64,000 nucleotides of DNA from Terriglobus albidus (GCF_008000815.1 NZ_CP042806.1:434001-498000); one strand, 5' to 3'; positions 35,573 through 48,339 are shown, counted from the stretch's first letter. The notes: generated by a model from the letters alone, not told the origin. Program-made: numbers and translations.

Positions 35573-36612
35573 GGCTTCACCATCCCCGGCGTGGTCGGCG
35601 CCGCTTCTGTGGACGTTGCTGTGGTCAGCGTTTGCTGCACACGATAGTTGGTCTTCAGAGACTTGAGGTACTCCACCAGGTCGATCAGGCCTTCTTCGCT
35701 GATCTGACCCTGGTAGGTCGGCATAATCGGCTTATAGCCGGCCGGAACGTGCGATGACGGATTCAGGATCGTGTCGCGCAGAAATGCCTCGTTGGCAAGC
35801 TGCGTCGATCCGTCTTCCATCTGAACCTTCTTGCCATACAGGCCGGCAAGGTTCGGTCCGCGGGCGCCGGGATCGCCGGTGTGGCACTGGTTGCAGCCCA
35901 GGCTGGCAAACAGGCGTTCGCCGTTCTGCGCCAGGCTCATGCCGCTGGTCGAGGCCTCGGTCCACTTCTGGTAGTCGTCCGGTGACAGGGCCGTTACCGT
36001 ACCGATCATGCCCGAGTGCAGCGTACCGCAGTACTGGGTGCAGAACAGGTGATAGACACCCGGCTCGGTGGCATTGAACCACACTGTCGAGTAGCGGCCG
36101 GGAATCACTTCACGCTTCACGCGGAACTCGGGGATCGAGTAGGAGTGGAATACGTCCTGCGAGATCATGGTCAACTGCACCGGACGGCCCGTGGGCACGT
36201 GCAGCGTGTTGATCTCGTGCTGGCCGCCTGGATGCTCGGCCTTCCACATCCACTGCTTGCCGACGATGTAGATGTTCATCGAGTTGGCAGGCGGGTTGTA
36301 GATGCGGAAGTACAGCAGCGCGCCCCAGACGAAGGTCACGAGGAAGATGACCAGCGGAATGATGGTCCAGGTTGCTTCCAGCAGCGTGGAGCCCTCGATC
36401 TGCGTCGCCTCGGGATTGCGCTCCTTACGGTAGCGGATCGAGAAACCGAAGACCAGCGCGCCGACGATCACCACGCCAACAAGCGTCATCGCCAGCAGGA
36501 AGAAGTAAAGCGCGTCGGCATAGGGAGCAATGGTCGACGCCTCCTTCGGAAACAACGCCGAAGAGGTGAGCCACTTGTTTAGAAATTGCCAAAGTACCGG
36601 ACTGATTCCCAT
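35569..36612 (-). CDS. ctaC: Cytochrome c oxidase subunit II with fused cytochrome c domain
   Basis: The 347-residue caa3-type subunit has two N-terminal helices ([20 protein letters not shown] and [19 protein letters not shown]), the CuA domain with [12 protein letters not shown], and a C-terminal class I cytochrome c with CNQCH and the distal Met in KPIMPTYQG. The fused haem lets the oxidase accept electrons directly from complex III. It is 9 bp downstream of the Sco gene and overlaps ctaD by 4 nt. Confidence 0.96.
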   Translation of the reverse strand: MGISPVLWQFLNKWLTSSALFPKEASTIAPYADALYFFLLAMTLVGVVIVGALVFGFSIRYRKERNPEATQIEGSTLLEATWTIIPLVIFLVTFVWGALLYFRIYNPPANSMNIYIVGKQWMWKAEHPGGQHEINTLHVPTGRPVQLTMISQDVFHSYSIPEFRVKREVIPGRYSTVWFNATEPGVYHLFCTQYCGTLHSGMIGTVTALSPDDYQKWTEASTSGMSLAQNGERLFASLGCNQCHTGDPGARGPNLAGLYGKKVQMEDGSTQLANEAFLRDTILNPSSHVPAGYKPIMPTYQGQISEEGLIDLVEYLKSLKTNYRVQQTLTTATSTEAAPTTPGMVKP

Positions 36613-36621
36613 CGTTTCCCT

Positions 36622-37524
36622 TTATCCGTTCTGTCGCTTCGTCAAAGAATGATCACGTCCCAGCTTTATATCCCGCCGGAACATCAAGAACATGAACCCA
36701 CCCAGGCCGGCCACGGTAACCATGCCGCCCAGTTGCACCACACGCGACACGATCAGGCTGTGCTTGTTCTGCTGCGGGTCGTAGTGGTAGCAGTACGTCA
36801 AAATATTGGCGACCGGCGAACCGATCTTGTTGCCGGAAGCTTCGATCAGGCCGAGCAGCAGATCCTTGGGCGAGTACTCCACGCCCATGTAGTACTGCGC
36901 CAGCCGTCCCTCAGGTGTCACCACTTCCAGCGCCGAGGCATGCGCGAACTGCGAAGTCTGCCCGTCCGGGCTCTTCACCTCGACATAGCCATACCCGGTA
37001 GCCTGTGAGACCGCATCGATCGAGGTCTTCGGTCCAACCAGGAAGTGCCAGCCGTTTGCTGTCTCCGGATGTCCATACCGCTTCACATACATCGCCTTCT
37101 TCTCGGCCGCGTCCTGCGGAGTCTCCCGCGGATCGATCGAGACCATCACGATGTTGAAGTCACTGCCCGGCTTCAGCTTCACCATCTGAAGAGCGGAGGC
37201 CATGCCATCCATCTCCTCGGAGCAAAGCATCGGGCAGCGGTAGTACACCAGAGCAAAGAGCCCAGGCTTCTTGCCGTCGAAGTAGTCGTTCAGCGTGACA
37301 GGCTTTCCAGTCTCGTCCGTGAACGGAACATGCAACGGCAAAGGCGTATTCAGGTGCTGCTCCACGCCTACGCGCTGCAGAACGGTCGGCAGCTGCCCGC
37401 CGCTGACTTCGCCAGTCTGTTTGTCACCATAGCCGCTGACCTGCCCCATCGCGGAGGCGCACGCCAGCGCGCATCCCAACAGGGCGGCGAGGCGGATCTT
37501 CCGGATTGGGTGCATCGTCGTCAT
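36622..37524 (-). CDS. SCO1/SenC-family copper chaperone
   Basis: The 300-residue protein has a signal peptide (IRLAALLGCALACASAMGQ), a thioredoxin-like Sco domain with the copper CxxxC motif in YYRCPMLCSEEMDG and the copper-ligand His late in the domain (QFAHASALEV), and a C-terminal membrane helix (LGGMVTVAGLGGFMFLMF). Sco proteins load CuA in subunit II, which is encoded next. An ATG at 37515 is an alternative start. Confidence 0.92.
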   Translation of the reverse strand: MTTMHPIRKIRLAALLGCALACASAMGQVSGYGDKQTGEVSGGQLPTVLQRVGVEQHLNTPLPLHVPFTDETGKPVTLNDYFDGKKPGLFALVYYRCPMLCSEEMDGMASALQMVKLKPGSDFNIVMVSIDPRETPQDAAEKKAMYVKRYGHPETANGWHFLVGPKTSIDAVSQATGYGYVEVKSPDGQTSQFAHASALEVVTPEGRLAQYYMGVEYSPKDLLLGLIEASGNKIGSPVANILTYCYHYDPQQNKHSLIVSRVVQLGGMVTVAGLGGFMFLMFRRDIKLGRDHSLTKRQNG

Positions 37525-37526
37525 GG

Positions 37527-38198
37527 TTACTTCTTCTCTTCCTTACTTGCTTCTTTTGCGAACTCAAGCTTCTGCTCGCGCTCTGCAATGCGTTCCTGCT
37601 CAAAACCGCTGCGGGCAAATCCGTTGGTCAGCGGAGCCGTCACAACTGGAGTATCCGCACCGACCATCTTCGCTACCGTCGTCGCAGCCTTAGCATCGGC
37701 AGCCAGCGGAAGTCCGCGCTCGGCGGTCAGTTCAATCGCGCGATCGATCGGAATGCGAACCGAGTTCGGCATGCCCTGCACCTGCGAGTAGTTCTCCAGC
37801 AGCAGGTCTTCCCGGGCGTGCAGATCGCTCGAGCTCTGGTTGCCGTCGTCCGGATCGAGGCGCGGTCCGGGGAAAGTCTTCACAATCTGCGAGGCTGAAC
37901 GCTGCTCGAAGACCGGGTTCGAGGTCAGACCGTCGCTTGTCTTCGGGGCGGCATACTGCTGATGCCACTTGTCCAGCGGGCCGTCATCCTTGGCGATCTG
38001 GCTGTTTACCAGACGGCCGATGAAGAAGCAGACCACGAAGAAGACAGCAACGAAACCGACCAGGCCGCCGACGAAGACCAGAATGCCGCTGACATTGACG
38101 TCGGTGACTTCATAGCCCGGATTCTCAGGATCGTTCACCTGAGGATGCGGATTCGGATTCAGGGTATCCCCATCGTTCTGATTGGGCTTAATGTGCAT
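37527..38198 (-). CDS. Single-helix protein of the act-cta operon, unknown function
   Basis: I do not recognise this 223-residue protein. It has a short cytoplasmic N-terminus rich in Asn and Pro, one membrane helix (VSGILVFVGGLVGFVAVFFVVCFFIG), and a periplasmic part of about 150 residues that ends in a charged helix (ERIAEREQKLEFAKEASKEE). PIDRAIELTAERGLP is the motif-like stretch. It overlaps actF by 11 nt and precedes the Sco gene by 2 nt, so it is made with the respiratory complexes. An assembly factor or accessory subunit is likely. Confidence 0.75.
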   Translation of the reverse strand: MHIKPNQNDGDTLNPNPHPQVNDPENPGYEVTDVNVSGILVFVGGLVGFVAVFFVVCFFIGRLVNSQIAKDDGPLDKWHQQYAAPKTSDGLTSNPVFEQRSASQIVKTFPGPRLDPDDGNQSSSDLHAREDLLLENYSQVQGMPNSVRIPIDRAIELTAERGLPLAADAKAATTVAKMVGADTPVVTAPLTNGFARSGFEQERIAEREQKLEFAKEASKEEKK

Positions 38199-39510
38199 GC
38201 TCGGGCTCCAGAATCTCTTCGGTGTGCGGGTCGTTCACGACAACCAGCGGACGCGACATCAGCGTGGTGAAGTAGTACGCCGCCCAGATGGAAAGGACCG
38301 CGACCGGTACGGTGATATAGGCCAGGATGCTGAAGTTGCCGCTCAGGTGCAGGTTGTGGGCCGCATCCGGGAAGTTCGGCTCAATCAGCCAGAACAGGTC
38401 GAAGGCGCGGGCGAAGATCATCCAGCCGGTCAGGGCCAGCATCTTCGACTTCGAACGCTTCAGGTCCTTCGACAGCAGCGCGACGAACGGGATCACCCAG
38501 TGGAAGATGAAGTCACAGGTACAGATTACCCACCATCCACCATTGATACGGTTCAGATACCAGGGAAGCTCTTCCGGCTGGTTGCCCGACCAGATGATCA
38601 GGAACTGGGCAAACGACAGGTAGATGTTCAGCATGACGAAGCCAAGCATGAACTTACCGAGGTCGTACTGCTCGGTCTTGCGCAGGATCGTCGCCACCGG
38701 CTCATACTTCGAGAGCCGAATCGCGGTGTGGACCGAAACCGCCAGTACCAGATACCCCTGACCGACCAGGAAGAGCAGGCCCCATACCGAGGAGTACCAG
38801 GTCACATCCAGCGCCATGATCATGTCGATAGCGACAACGGTCAGCAGGCCGACGTAGATCAGAACACCGATACCCGACAGATTCTCGAACTTGATGCGCC
38901 AGCGGTCATAGCTTCCCTGCGAACCCCGCTCAGGGTCGGCATCGCGCTCGAGCGACCACTTGTTCAGGAAGTAGGCGAAGGTCCCCATGATCAGGAAGAC
39001 CACGAGAAGCTGAATGCTCACACTTACAGGAGAAAGCATCGGCCGCTTGAAGTTGAGGGCATGTGCCTGAGCCTCCGTCAGCAGCTTGGCCTTGAGGCCT
39101 TCTTCTACCGAGTCGAAGGTAGGATATGCCGCCCAGAGATACAGCTTCTTGGAAAAGGCGAGAAGCGGAATCGCCAGAACGCCGACCAGCCACCACGAGC
39201 GGCTCATTGCCTCCAGAGGACGGCGGAGCAGAAGACCCCACTTACCGCCGGAGACATACTGCAGCATCAGCAGGCAGAGGCCGCCGCCGCAGAGCGTGAA
39301 CGCCATCATCCAGCCGAGCAGGTAGCCGCGCAGTACGTGGTCCGCACCGCCGCCGAAAAGGAAGAGCAGCGAGACGATCGCAGCGACCGCCGCCACAATC
39401 AGAGCCCGCGTGCGCCATGCCGCGACAACCTCAGGCGCCAGCAGCGAAGCCGGCAATGTCTTCGCCCCGTGGTGAGCTCCGTGTCCGTGTTGTTCGTGTC
39501 CGTGTGCCAT
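38188..39510 (-). CDS. actF: Alternative complex III subunit ActF
   Basis: The 440-residue membrane protein has about ten helices and a His-rich start (HGHEQHGHGAHHG). It matches the ActF quinone-oxidoreductase subunit: LRGYLLGWMMAFTLCGGGLC, SRSWWLVGVLAIPLLAF, and DVTWYSSVWGLLFLVGQGYL. ActF is a shortened relative of ActC and completes the membrane arm. It follows actE after 53 nt and overlaps the next gene. Confidence 0.92.
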   Translation of the reverse strand: MAHGHEQHGHGAHHGAKTLPASLLAPEVVAAWRTRALIVAAVAAIVSLLFLFGGGADHVLRGYLLGWMMAFTLCGGGLCLLMLQYVSGGKWGLLLRRPLEAMSRSWWLVGVLAIPLLAFSKKLYLWAAYPTFDSVEEGLKAKLLTEAQAHALNFKRPMLSPVSVSIQLLVVFLIMGTFAYFLNKWSLERDADPERGSQGSYDRWRIKFENLSGIGVLIYVGLLTVVAIDMIMALDVTWYSSVWGLLFLVGQGYLVLAVSVHTAIRLSKYEPVATILRKTEQYDLGKFMLGFVMLNIYLSFAQFLIIWSGNQPEELPWYLNRINGGWWVICTCDFIFHWVIPFVALLSKDLKRSKSKMLALTGWMIFARAFDLFWLIEPNFPDAAHNLHLSGNFSILAYITVPVAVLSIWAAYYFTTLMSRPLVVVNDPHTEEILEPEHAH

Positions 39511-39563
39511 TCGTTACGGCCTTAATCCTTCTTCAGATCTCGAAAATCAGTCGGTGCCCAAAA

Positions 39564-40640
39564 TCACTCAGATCCCAGATATGCGATCAGGTGATCGATA
39601 TCCGAGGAAGAGAGCTTGGAGGAAAATGACGGCATCTGAATCTTGCCCGTCGGAATACCCTGTGTAACGACCTGCCGGATACGATCCGGACCAACTCGGC
39701 CTACGATGCCCACCAGCGAGGGAATGTTCGGCGGAAGGCCGGTGCGCGCTGCCTGGTGACAGACACTGCAGTTCGCCATATAGGTAGCCTTCCCTGCGGC
39801 GATGTCTTCAGGCTTGGGCTTGGCCGGGGCAGCGGTCTTAGCCGTTGCCGGGGCTGCTTCCTTAGTTACCGCCGGAGTAGTTGCCTTCTGGTTCTCGCTG
39901 GTCGCCGGAGCTACGCCTGGCGTCGTGGTTGGCGTCGGCGTGGCAGACTCAACCGGCTTCGCTACTTCAGGAGCTGCGGGACCCGTGGTATTCGGCACCG
40001 ACCAGTCACCTGCGAAACCCACCGGCATGCCCTGCTCTTCCGCCAGCTTTAACAGCGGCTTCACCTCAACACCCGCCGGCACATCGCTCGCCTTGGCGTT
40101 CTGGCTTAACTGCAGCGCGCGGATATAGGACGCGATCGCCCAGCGGTCAGCTGGCGTAATCTGCGCTGAGTAATCAGGCATCGCGCCATAACCGTTGGTC
40201 ATCACGCTGAAGAAATGTCCGAGCGGTGCGCTGCGCAGGCGCTCCGTATGGAAGTTGCCGGCCAGACGGTAGCCGCGCTCAACGATCTCGCCGGCGCCGT
40301 TGCCCACACGCGAGTGGCACGGCGTGCAGTACACGTTGAACCGCTCCTGGCCGCGCTTCAGTACATCGAGCGTCGCCGGGAAGGGCATGCCATCGGCTTC
40401 CTTGCCGTCCACCAGACCGGTATAGAAGTAGCTGTCCTCGTGCAGTTGGCCACGAGCTACGGTGTTGGTCACCTGAGGACGTGCCGAGCGGCCGTCGGCG
40501 AAGATCGTCGTCGAACGCTGCGGAAACATCTTCGGCTGGTCGTGCATATCCTGACGGCAACCGGTCAGGACAGCAACGCTGGCCAGAGTGGCTGACAGGA
40601 TGAGGCGTGCGCCTTGAACCTTGAAGCTTGCGCCCTGCAT
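39564..40640 (-). CDS. actE: ActE cytochrome fused to a second cytochrome c domain
   Basis: The 358-residue lipoprotein (lipobox ending LTGC) has an ActE-type monohaem domain with CTPCH (in RFNVYCTPCHSRVGNGAG) and NGYGAMPDYSAQI carrying the axial Met. A Pro/Ala/Thr-rich linker of about 75 residues follows, then a second class I cytochrome with CSVCH and QMPSF. Ordinary ActE has one haem and about 200 residues, so this is a fusion. The second haem may hand electrons to the caa3 oxidase. The ATG overlaps the actD stop by 1 nt (TAATG). Confidence 0.92.
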   Translation of the reverse strand: MQGASFKVQGARLILSATLASVAVLTGCRQDMHDQPKMFPQRSTTIFADGRSARPQVTNTVARGQLHEDSYFYTGLVDGKEADGMPFPATLDVLKRGQERFNVYCTPCHSRVGNGAGEIVERGYRLAGNFHTERLRSAPLGHFFSVMTNGYGAMPDYSAQITPADRWAIASYIRALQLSQNAKASDVPAGVEVKPLLKLAEEQGMPVGFAGDWSVPNTTGPAAPEVAKPVESATPTPTTTPGVAPATSENQKATTPAVTKEAAPATAKTAAPAKPKPEDIAAGKATYMANCSVCHQAARTGLPPNIPSLVGIVGRVGPDRIRQVVTQGIPTGKIQMPSFSSKLSSSDIDHLIAYLGSE

Positions 40641-41182
40641 TAGAGATCTACCTCCACCACGCTTACAGCATGGAACTGCTCGAGGAAGGCGCGCGTCTCG
40701 TTCACATCGAACTTGGGATCGATCGCTTCCAGGCACAGGAAGAACTTATGGTCGGTCGCTCCCTGACGGAAGTTGGGAGCGTTGAACAGCGGATGGTAAG
40801 GCTGCGGCAGACCATTCAGTGCCAGCATGCCGAAGGCAGCCGAGAGACCACTGAACAGAATCGTCCACTCATACGTCGGGATGATGAACGCCGGCCAGGA
40901 GAACAGCGGACGCCCGGCGATGTTCAACGGATATCCCCAGCGCGCGATCCAGGTCTGCATCAGAAACGCCGTCGTCAGACCCAGGATGCCGCCCATCAGG
41001 GTCAGCAACGGAACGCGGTTACGCACCACGCCCAGAGCCTCGGCGGCCTCTTCCACCGGATACGGTGTGTAGCACTCCATGCGGCGGTATCCGGCATCCC
41101 GCGCAGCCTCAGTGGCATGCACCAGGGCTCCCGGAGTATCGAACTCCGCCAGCAGTCCGTAGGTTCCTTCTTTTACCGGCAT
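40640..41182 (-). CDS. actD: Alternative complex III subunit ActD (DUF3341)
   Basis: The 180-residue protein starts PVKEGTYGLLAEFDTPGALV, the family start. It has two membrane helices (LTLMGGILGLTTAFLMQTWI and IIPTYEWTILFSGLSAAFGML), and the PQPYHPLFNAPNF and HKFFLCLEA motifs of DUF3341. The start overlaps the actC stop (TGATG) and its stop overlaps the actE start. Confidence 0.93.
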   Translation of the reverse strand: MPVKEGTYGLLAEFDTPGALVHATEAARDAGYRRMECYTPYPVEEAAEALGVVRNRVPLLTLMGGILGLTTAFLMQTWIARWGYPLNIAGRPLFSWPAFIIPTYEWTILFSGLSAAFGMLALNGLPQPYHPLFNAPNFRQGATDHKFFLCLEAIDPKFDVNETRAFLEQFHAVSVVEVDL

Positions 41183-42600
41183 CAGGCGGTCTCCTCTACG
41201 GTGGTGTCTGCAGGCTTGATCTTGGTCTGAGGCAGCATCATCTTGATCTCGTTCATCGGAATCATCGGGGCAAGCCGGACGAAGAGCAGGAACAGGAAGG
41301 TAAACATTCCCAGCGTGCCGACGTAGAGCATGTAATCCCACTTGGTCGCCTTGTACGTACCCCAGCTCGAAGGCAGGAAGTCGCGGTAAAGCGAGGTGAC
41401 GACGATGACAAAACGCTCGAACCACATACCGGTGTTCACGATCAGTGACAGGATGAACAGATACGTTACGTTCACCCGCAGCTTACGCGACCACAGGGTG
41501 GTCAGCGGGATAGCGATGTTCGTCGCGATCAGGATCCAGTATGCCCAGCCCATCGGCCCGAACATACGGTTCCACATCATGAAGAACTCCCAGTGGCTGG
41601 CCGAGTACCAGGCCATGAAGACCTCTAGGCCGTAACCGTAGGCCACGATCAGACCGGTACCGAGCATCACCTTGGCCATGTTGTCCAGGTGGCGCAACGT
41701 GACCAGGTCTTCCATGTGGTAGAACTTGCGGATCGGAATCGCCAGCGTAAGCACCATGGCAAAACCGGAGTAGATAGCGCCGGCGACGAAGTAGGGCGGG
41801 AAGACCGTTGTATGCCAGCCCGGCAGAGCCGCGACCGCGAAGTCGAAGCTGATGACCGTGTGTACCGAAAGCACCAGCGGCGTCGAAAGACCGGCCAGAA
41901 GCAGCGAGGCCGTCTCATAGCGCATCCAGTGGCGGGTCGAACCGCGCCAACCCAGCGAGAGCATACCGTAGACGTACTTGGCCAGCGGCAACTGCGCCTT
42001 GTCGCGCAGCGTTCCGAAGTCGGGAATCATGCCGATGTACCAGAACACTACCGAGATGGTCGCGTACGTCGATACGGCGAAGACGTCCCAGCACAGCGGC
42101 GAACGGAACTGCGGCCATACGTTCATCGTGTTCGGGTACGGGAACAGCCAGTAACCGAGCCACGGACGGCCGACGTGCAGAACCGGGAACAGGCCGGCGC
42201 AGCATACGGCGAAGATCGTCATCGCTTCGGCGAAGCGGTTGATCGAGTTACGCCAGGTCTGCTTGAAGAGCAGAAGGATCGCCGAGATCAGCGTTCCGGC
42301 GTGACCGATACCGATCCACCAGACGAAGTTGATAATGGCGAAACCCCAGGCGCCCGGGATGGTTACACCCCAGATGCCCACGCCCTTCAGGAAGAGCCAG
42401 GTAACGGCAATCACCAGGAAGGTCGCCACGCCGGAGGCTACGGTCAGGCCGAAGAACCAGCCCAGCGGTGTGTTCGACGTCAGCACGACGCCGGCAATCT
42501 TCTCGGTTACCGATTTGAAGTTATGGCCCGGAGCGATGACGGCAAATTCACCCGTCTTCGGGTCGATCATCGGATCGCTGATTTGTCCCTTGGTCGCCAT
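41182..42600 (-). CDS. actC: Alternative complex III subunit ActC (NrfD/PsrC-like)
   Basis: The 472-residue integral membrane protein has about ten helices and carries the quinol site of the complex. Landmarks include WWIGIGHAGTLISAILLLFKQTWRNSINRFAEAMT (as two motifs, GIGHAGTLISA and WRNSINRFAEAMT), HVGRPWLGYWLFPYPN, and VSFDFAVAALPGWHTTVFPP-like SFDFAVAALPGWHTTVFPPY. It directly abuts actB (no gap) and overlaps actD by 1 nt. Confidence 0.93.
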   Translation of the reverse strand: MATKGQISDPMIDPKTGEFAVIAPGHNFKSVTEKIAGVVLTSNTPLGWFFGLTVASGVATFLVIAVTWLFLKGVGIWGVTIPGAWGFAIINFVWWIGIGHAGTLISAILLLFKQTWRNSINRFAEAMTIFAVCCAGLFPVLHVGRPWLGYWLFPYPNTMNVWPQFRSPLCWDVFAVSTYATISVVFWYIGMIPDFGTLRDKAQLPLAKYVYGMLSLGWRGSTRHWMRYETASLLLAGLSTPLVLSVHTVISFDFAVAALPGWHTTVFPPYFVAGAIYSGFAMVLTLAIPIRKFYHMEDLVTLRHLDNMAKVMLGTGLIVAYGYGLEVFMAWYSASHWEFFMMWNRMFGPMGWAYWILIATNIAIPLTTLWSRKLRVNVTYLFILSLIVNTGMWFERFVIVVTSLYRDFLPSSWGTYKATKWDYMLYVGTLGMFTFLFLLFVRLAPMIPMNEIKMMLPQTKIKPADTTVEETA

Positions 42601-45713
<3,113 letters not shown>

Positions 45714-45717
<4 letters not shown>

Positions 45718-46559
45718 CTGTGGCACACCTCGCAGCTTGAGAGCTCGTTCGGGGTGCGGATGTGGTACTTGTCCGTCAGGAACTTGCCAAGGTCTTCCTG
45801 GCTGGTGAACTTTACGTAGTTGAGCGGAAGCTTGATCACCGGAGCTACAGCGCCTTCAGACCTGGCGCCGGGCGCCGACTCCTGCAGCAGAGCAACCTTC
45901 GGACCTTCCGGCTTCTCGGTGGAGCAAACCACACCCTGCGAGGTCGGTCCGCTTACGCCTGTGTCGGCGCAGTAGACCGGCTTGTCAGACGTGGGGCCGG
46001 TCCAGGCCATGTTGTAAATCTCGCTGGTCGGACGGAGGTTCTTGCCAGGATTGCGGTGGCAGTTCAAGCACCACTCCATCTGGAGGGTGTTCTCCTGATA
46101 CATCAACGGCATCTCATCCACACGGCCGTGGCAGCTTGCGCAGCCGATGCCCTTGTTCACGTGGATCTCGTGGTTGAAGTACACATAGTCCGGAAGATCG
46201 TGTACGCGGGTCCACTTGACGGACTCGCCCGTTGCCCAGCTCTGACGAACCGGCTCGAGCATCTCGGCGTTCGTCCAGATCTGCGCATGGCAATTCATAC
46301 ACGTCTTTGTCGGCGGAATGCCGGCGTACATCGACTTCTCCACACTGGTGTGGCAGTACTGGCACTGCACGCCAAGACCCTCAACGTGATGCCTGTGACT
46401 GAACGGGACGGGCTGATCCGGTCGCTGGCCCTGCCGTGTTACCCACGGAGAGCGCTGCAACTGGTTCAGCGCAACGCCCAGTGCGATCACGATCAGGCCC
46501 GTAATAACCAGACTTGCCCGGGCCAGCGCGTTCGAACTGCGGTCAAATACTTGCGCCAT
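45714..46559 (-). CDS. actA: Alternative complex III pentahaem cytochrome ActA
   Basis: The 281-residue protein has one N-terminal membrane anchor (ASLVITGLIVIALGVALNQL) and five CxxCH haem sites: CQYCH, CMNCH, CASCH, CLNCH and CEVCH. This is the count expected for ActA. It passes electrons from the iron-sulfur clusters of ActB to ActE. It is the first gene of the respiratory operon; a 500-bp upstream region carries the promoter. Confidence 0.95.
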
Positions 46560-47073
46560 GAGTGCGTTCCTGTTTCCTCTGCGTCAAAGAGAAGTCGTTG
46601 CTGATGTTTTGAAGAAGACCATCCAGGACGTGGGGTAGAGAGCTGTCCAGGAAAAACCTGCCTCGGAAAGTTTGAGTATAAGCAGCGGGTCAGGACCCCT
46701 TCAAGTGACCCCCATCACTGCAACCATCATTTCTTTCTACAACTTCGATAATCGGCACCATTCCATCGAAGTGCCTTGCACAACATCTCGTGCAACCTGT
46801 GGGTAAAGCGGCAGAAAAGACACAACATCTGACTCCCCGGTCACCGATTAACCTCTAAAATTCGCACTTAAATGGTCTTAGATTGATATTCGGTCACGAT
46901 TTGTCGATATCCGAACAACCTTTATCGAAGAACCGCGATCTCACTTGTCTCCCAACACAATCGGAGCTGACGGGCGTGCGGTGTAGACAGGGGCCTGCAA
47001 CACACCCAGCCACTTTACGTCGTCGTAGGCCGGGTTCTCATAGGCCGAGTGTTCTCTGCGGAGCCATCTTCAA
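46560..47073. other. Non-coding region upstream of the respiratory operon
   Basis: No gene can be supported here. It holds the candidate act promoter and is otherwise more AT-rich than its surroundings (46740-46960), with no family A-D repeat. The far end is the 3' side of the GNAT gene at 47074. Confidence 0.6.
46675..46704 (-). promoter_or_regulatory. Candidate promoter of the act-cta operon
   Basis: On the minus strand, TTGAAG (46699-46704) and TATACT (46675-46680) are separated by 18 bp, about 115 bp upstream of actA. The spacer has a small GGGTC/GACCC symmetry. Found by eye only. Confidence 0.5.
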
Positions 47074-47580
47074 CTAAGAGGCCGGCCCGCGCCATCGCAT
47101 ACCCGTCTTCATGCCCTCATCGCGCACTGCCTCAAACCCCATACGCCTGTAGAGACCCTCAGCGCGGTTTCCGCGATCGACACTCAGCACGACGTCCAAA
47201 CCTGCAGCAGAGGCCTGCTCCAGCACACTTCGCAATAGTCCGCTTCCAAGGCCACGACCGCGGTCCTCCGGCATGATCGAGATCTCTACAACTCGCAGCG
47301 CATCCGGCTCGGTCGCAAGATACAGCCTCCCAATCGACCGGCCATTCCGTTCCACAATCCATCGCTCCAGCCGCTTATAAGTGCGGTCGTAGTGCGTCCA
47401 CTGCATCCGTTCCTGGATCGCCAAAAAATCGCGCGTCTGCTCTTCGGGCCATCCGGCGGCACCGAACTCAGGAGATCGCACTGCATAGAACAACTGTTTC
47501 AGGAACTCCGCATCGTCAGGCCTTTCTCTGCGAAGCTCCATGCCTTCGAGCATAGCCATCGGGAGAACCTTATCAGGCAT
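47074..47580 (-). CDS. GNAT-family N-acetyltransferase
   Basis: The protein has up to 168 residues. The acetyl-CoA motif is EDRGRGLGSGLLRSVL after the strand VVEISIM, and the C-terminal NRAEGLYRRMGFEAV is the second GNAT landmark. ATGs at 47580, 47559 and 47541 are all possible starts; none has a strong Shine-Dalgarno. It is divergent from the AlkA-like gene 45 bp away. Acceptor unknown. Confidence 0.87.
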   Translation of the reverse strand: MPDKVLPMAMLEGMELRRERPDDAEFLKQLFYAVRSPEFGAAGWPEEQTRDFLAIQERMQWTHYDRTYKRLERWIVERNGRSIGRLYLATEPDALRVVEISIMPEDRGRGLGSGLLRSVLEQASAAGLDVVLSVDRGNRAEGLYRRMGFEAVRDEGMKTGMRWRGPAS

Positions 47581-47625
47581 TGCTGAACGGCGGAAAGACA
47601 CATAACTTTCGGTACACTCTCCTGC

Positions 47626-48339
47626 ATGTCCAGCTCCCGCTCCGGCCGTACTCACAAGCCTCCTTATGACCCTGCACACGCTATCGCCGAACTCTCTGCC
47701 GCTGACCCGAAGCTTGGCCGACTGATTGCGCGCTGGGGCCCTTTCACCATGCGCCTGGCCGCAACGCAGTCCCCCTTTGAAGCGCTGGCCGAGAGCATCA
47801 TCTACCAGCAGGTGCACGCCAATGCAGCGCGCGCCATTCACAGCCGCATGATCGAGAGCTTTCACCACGTCTGCGGCATCGGCAATCATCCTTCGCCCGA
47901 ACACATCCTCGACTGCCCAAACGATCAGCTCCGCAAAGCCGGGCTCTCACATAACAAGACGCTTGCTCTGCGCGACCTTGCGGCAAAGACCATCGACGGA
48001 ACCGTACCCACGCTGGCAAGGATCAAGAAGATGTCCGACGAAGAGATCATTGAACATCTGGTCCAGGTGCGCGGCATCGGCAAGTGGACAGTGGAGATGC
48101 TGCTGATCTTCCGCCTCGGCCGTCCCGACGTTCTACCGCTCGATGACTACGGCGTACGCAAAGGCTTCGCGCTCACCTTCCTTGGCCTGAAGCCAACCCA
48201 GAAGGTCACACCGGACCTGCTCGCAACCAAAGAGCAGATGTTGCGCCGTGCCAAGAAGTGGCGCCCATGGTGCTCGGTTGCGAGCTGGTACATGTGGCGC
48301 GCCTGCGATCTTGCCGCCGGCAAACCGCCGGCGGAGTGA
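47626..48339 (+). CDS. DNA-3-methyladenine glycosylase II-like (HhH-GPD)
   Basis: The 237-residue protein starts base-excision repair of alkylated bases. It has the helix-hairpin-helix VQVRGIGKWTVEMLLIF and, after it, the catalytic Asp in VLPLDDYGVRKG. SIIYQQVHANAARAI is the AlkA-family segment. It lacks the N-terminal domain of E. coli AlkA, as in the shorter bacterial and yeast Mag-type enzymes. It stands alone, divergent from a GNAT gene. Confidence 0.9.
   Translation: MSSSRSGRTHKPPYDPAHAIAELSAADPKLGRLIARWGPFTMRLAATQSPFEALAESIIYQQVHANAARAIHSRMIESFHHVCGIGNHPSPEHILDCPNDQLRKAGLSHNKTLALRDLAAKTIDGTVPTLARIKKMSDEEIIEHLVQVRGIGKWTVEMLLIFRLGRPDVLPLDDYGVRKGFALTFLGLKPTQKVTPDLLATKEQMLRRAKKWRPWCSVASWYMWRACDLAAGKPPAE

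Noticed and set aside
33908-35647. Long plus-strand open frame (579 codons) opposite ctaD
   Set aside because: The translation is a low-complexity Arg/His/Gln/Asp-rich string, the mirror of ctaD codons. The minus strand is unmistakably subunit I.
38182-39525. Long plus-strand open frame opposite actF, and similar frames at 41689-42951, 28760-30256 and 5684-7090
   Set aside because: All are antisense shadows of strongly supported genes and lack any domain or start signal.
46883-47077. Small plus-strand frame in the gap before the GNAT gene
   Set aside because: No Shine-Dalgarno, no homology that I can see, and a composition unlike neighbouring genes.
47581-47904. Long N-terminal extension of the GNAT gene at 47074
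   Set aside because: The extra 108 codons lie over the divergent glycosylase gene and show no GNAT homology; the start at or below 47580 is enough.
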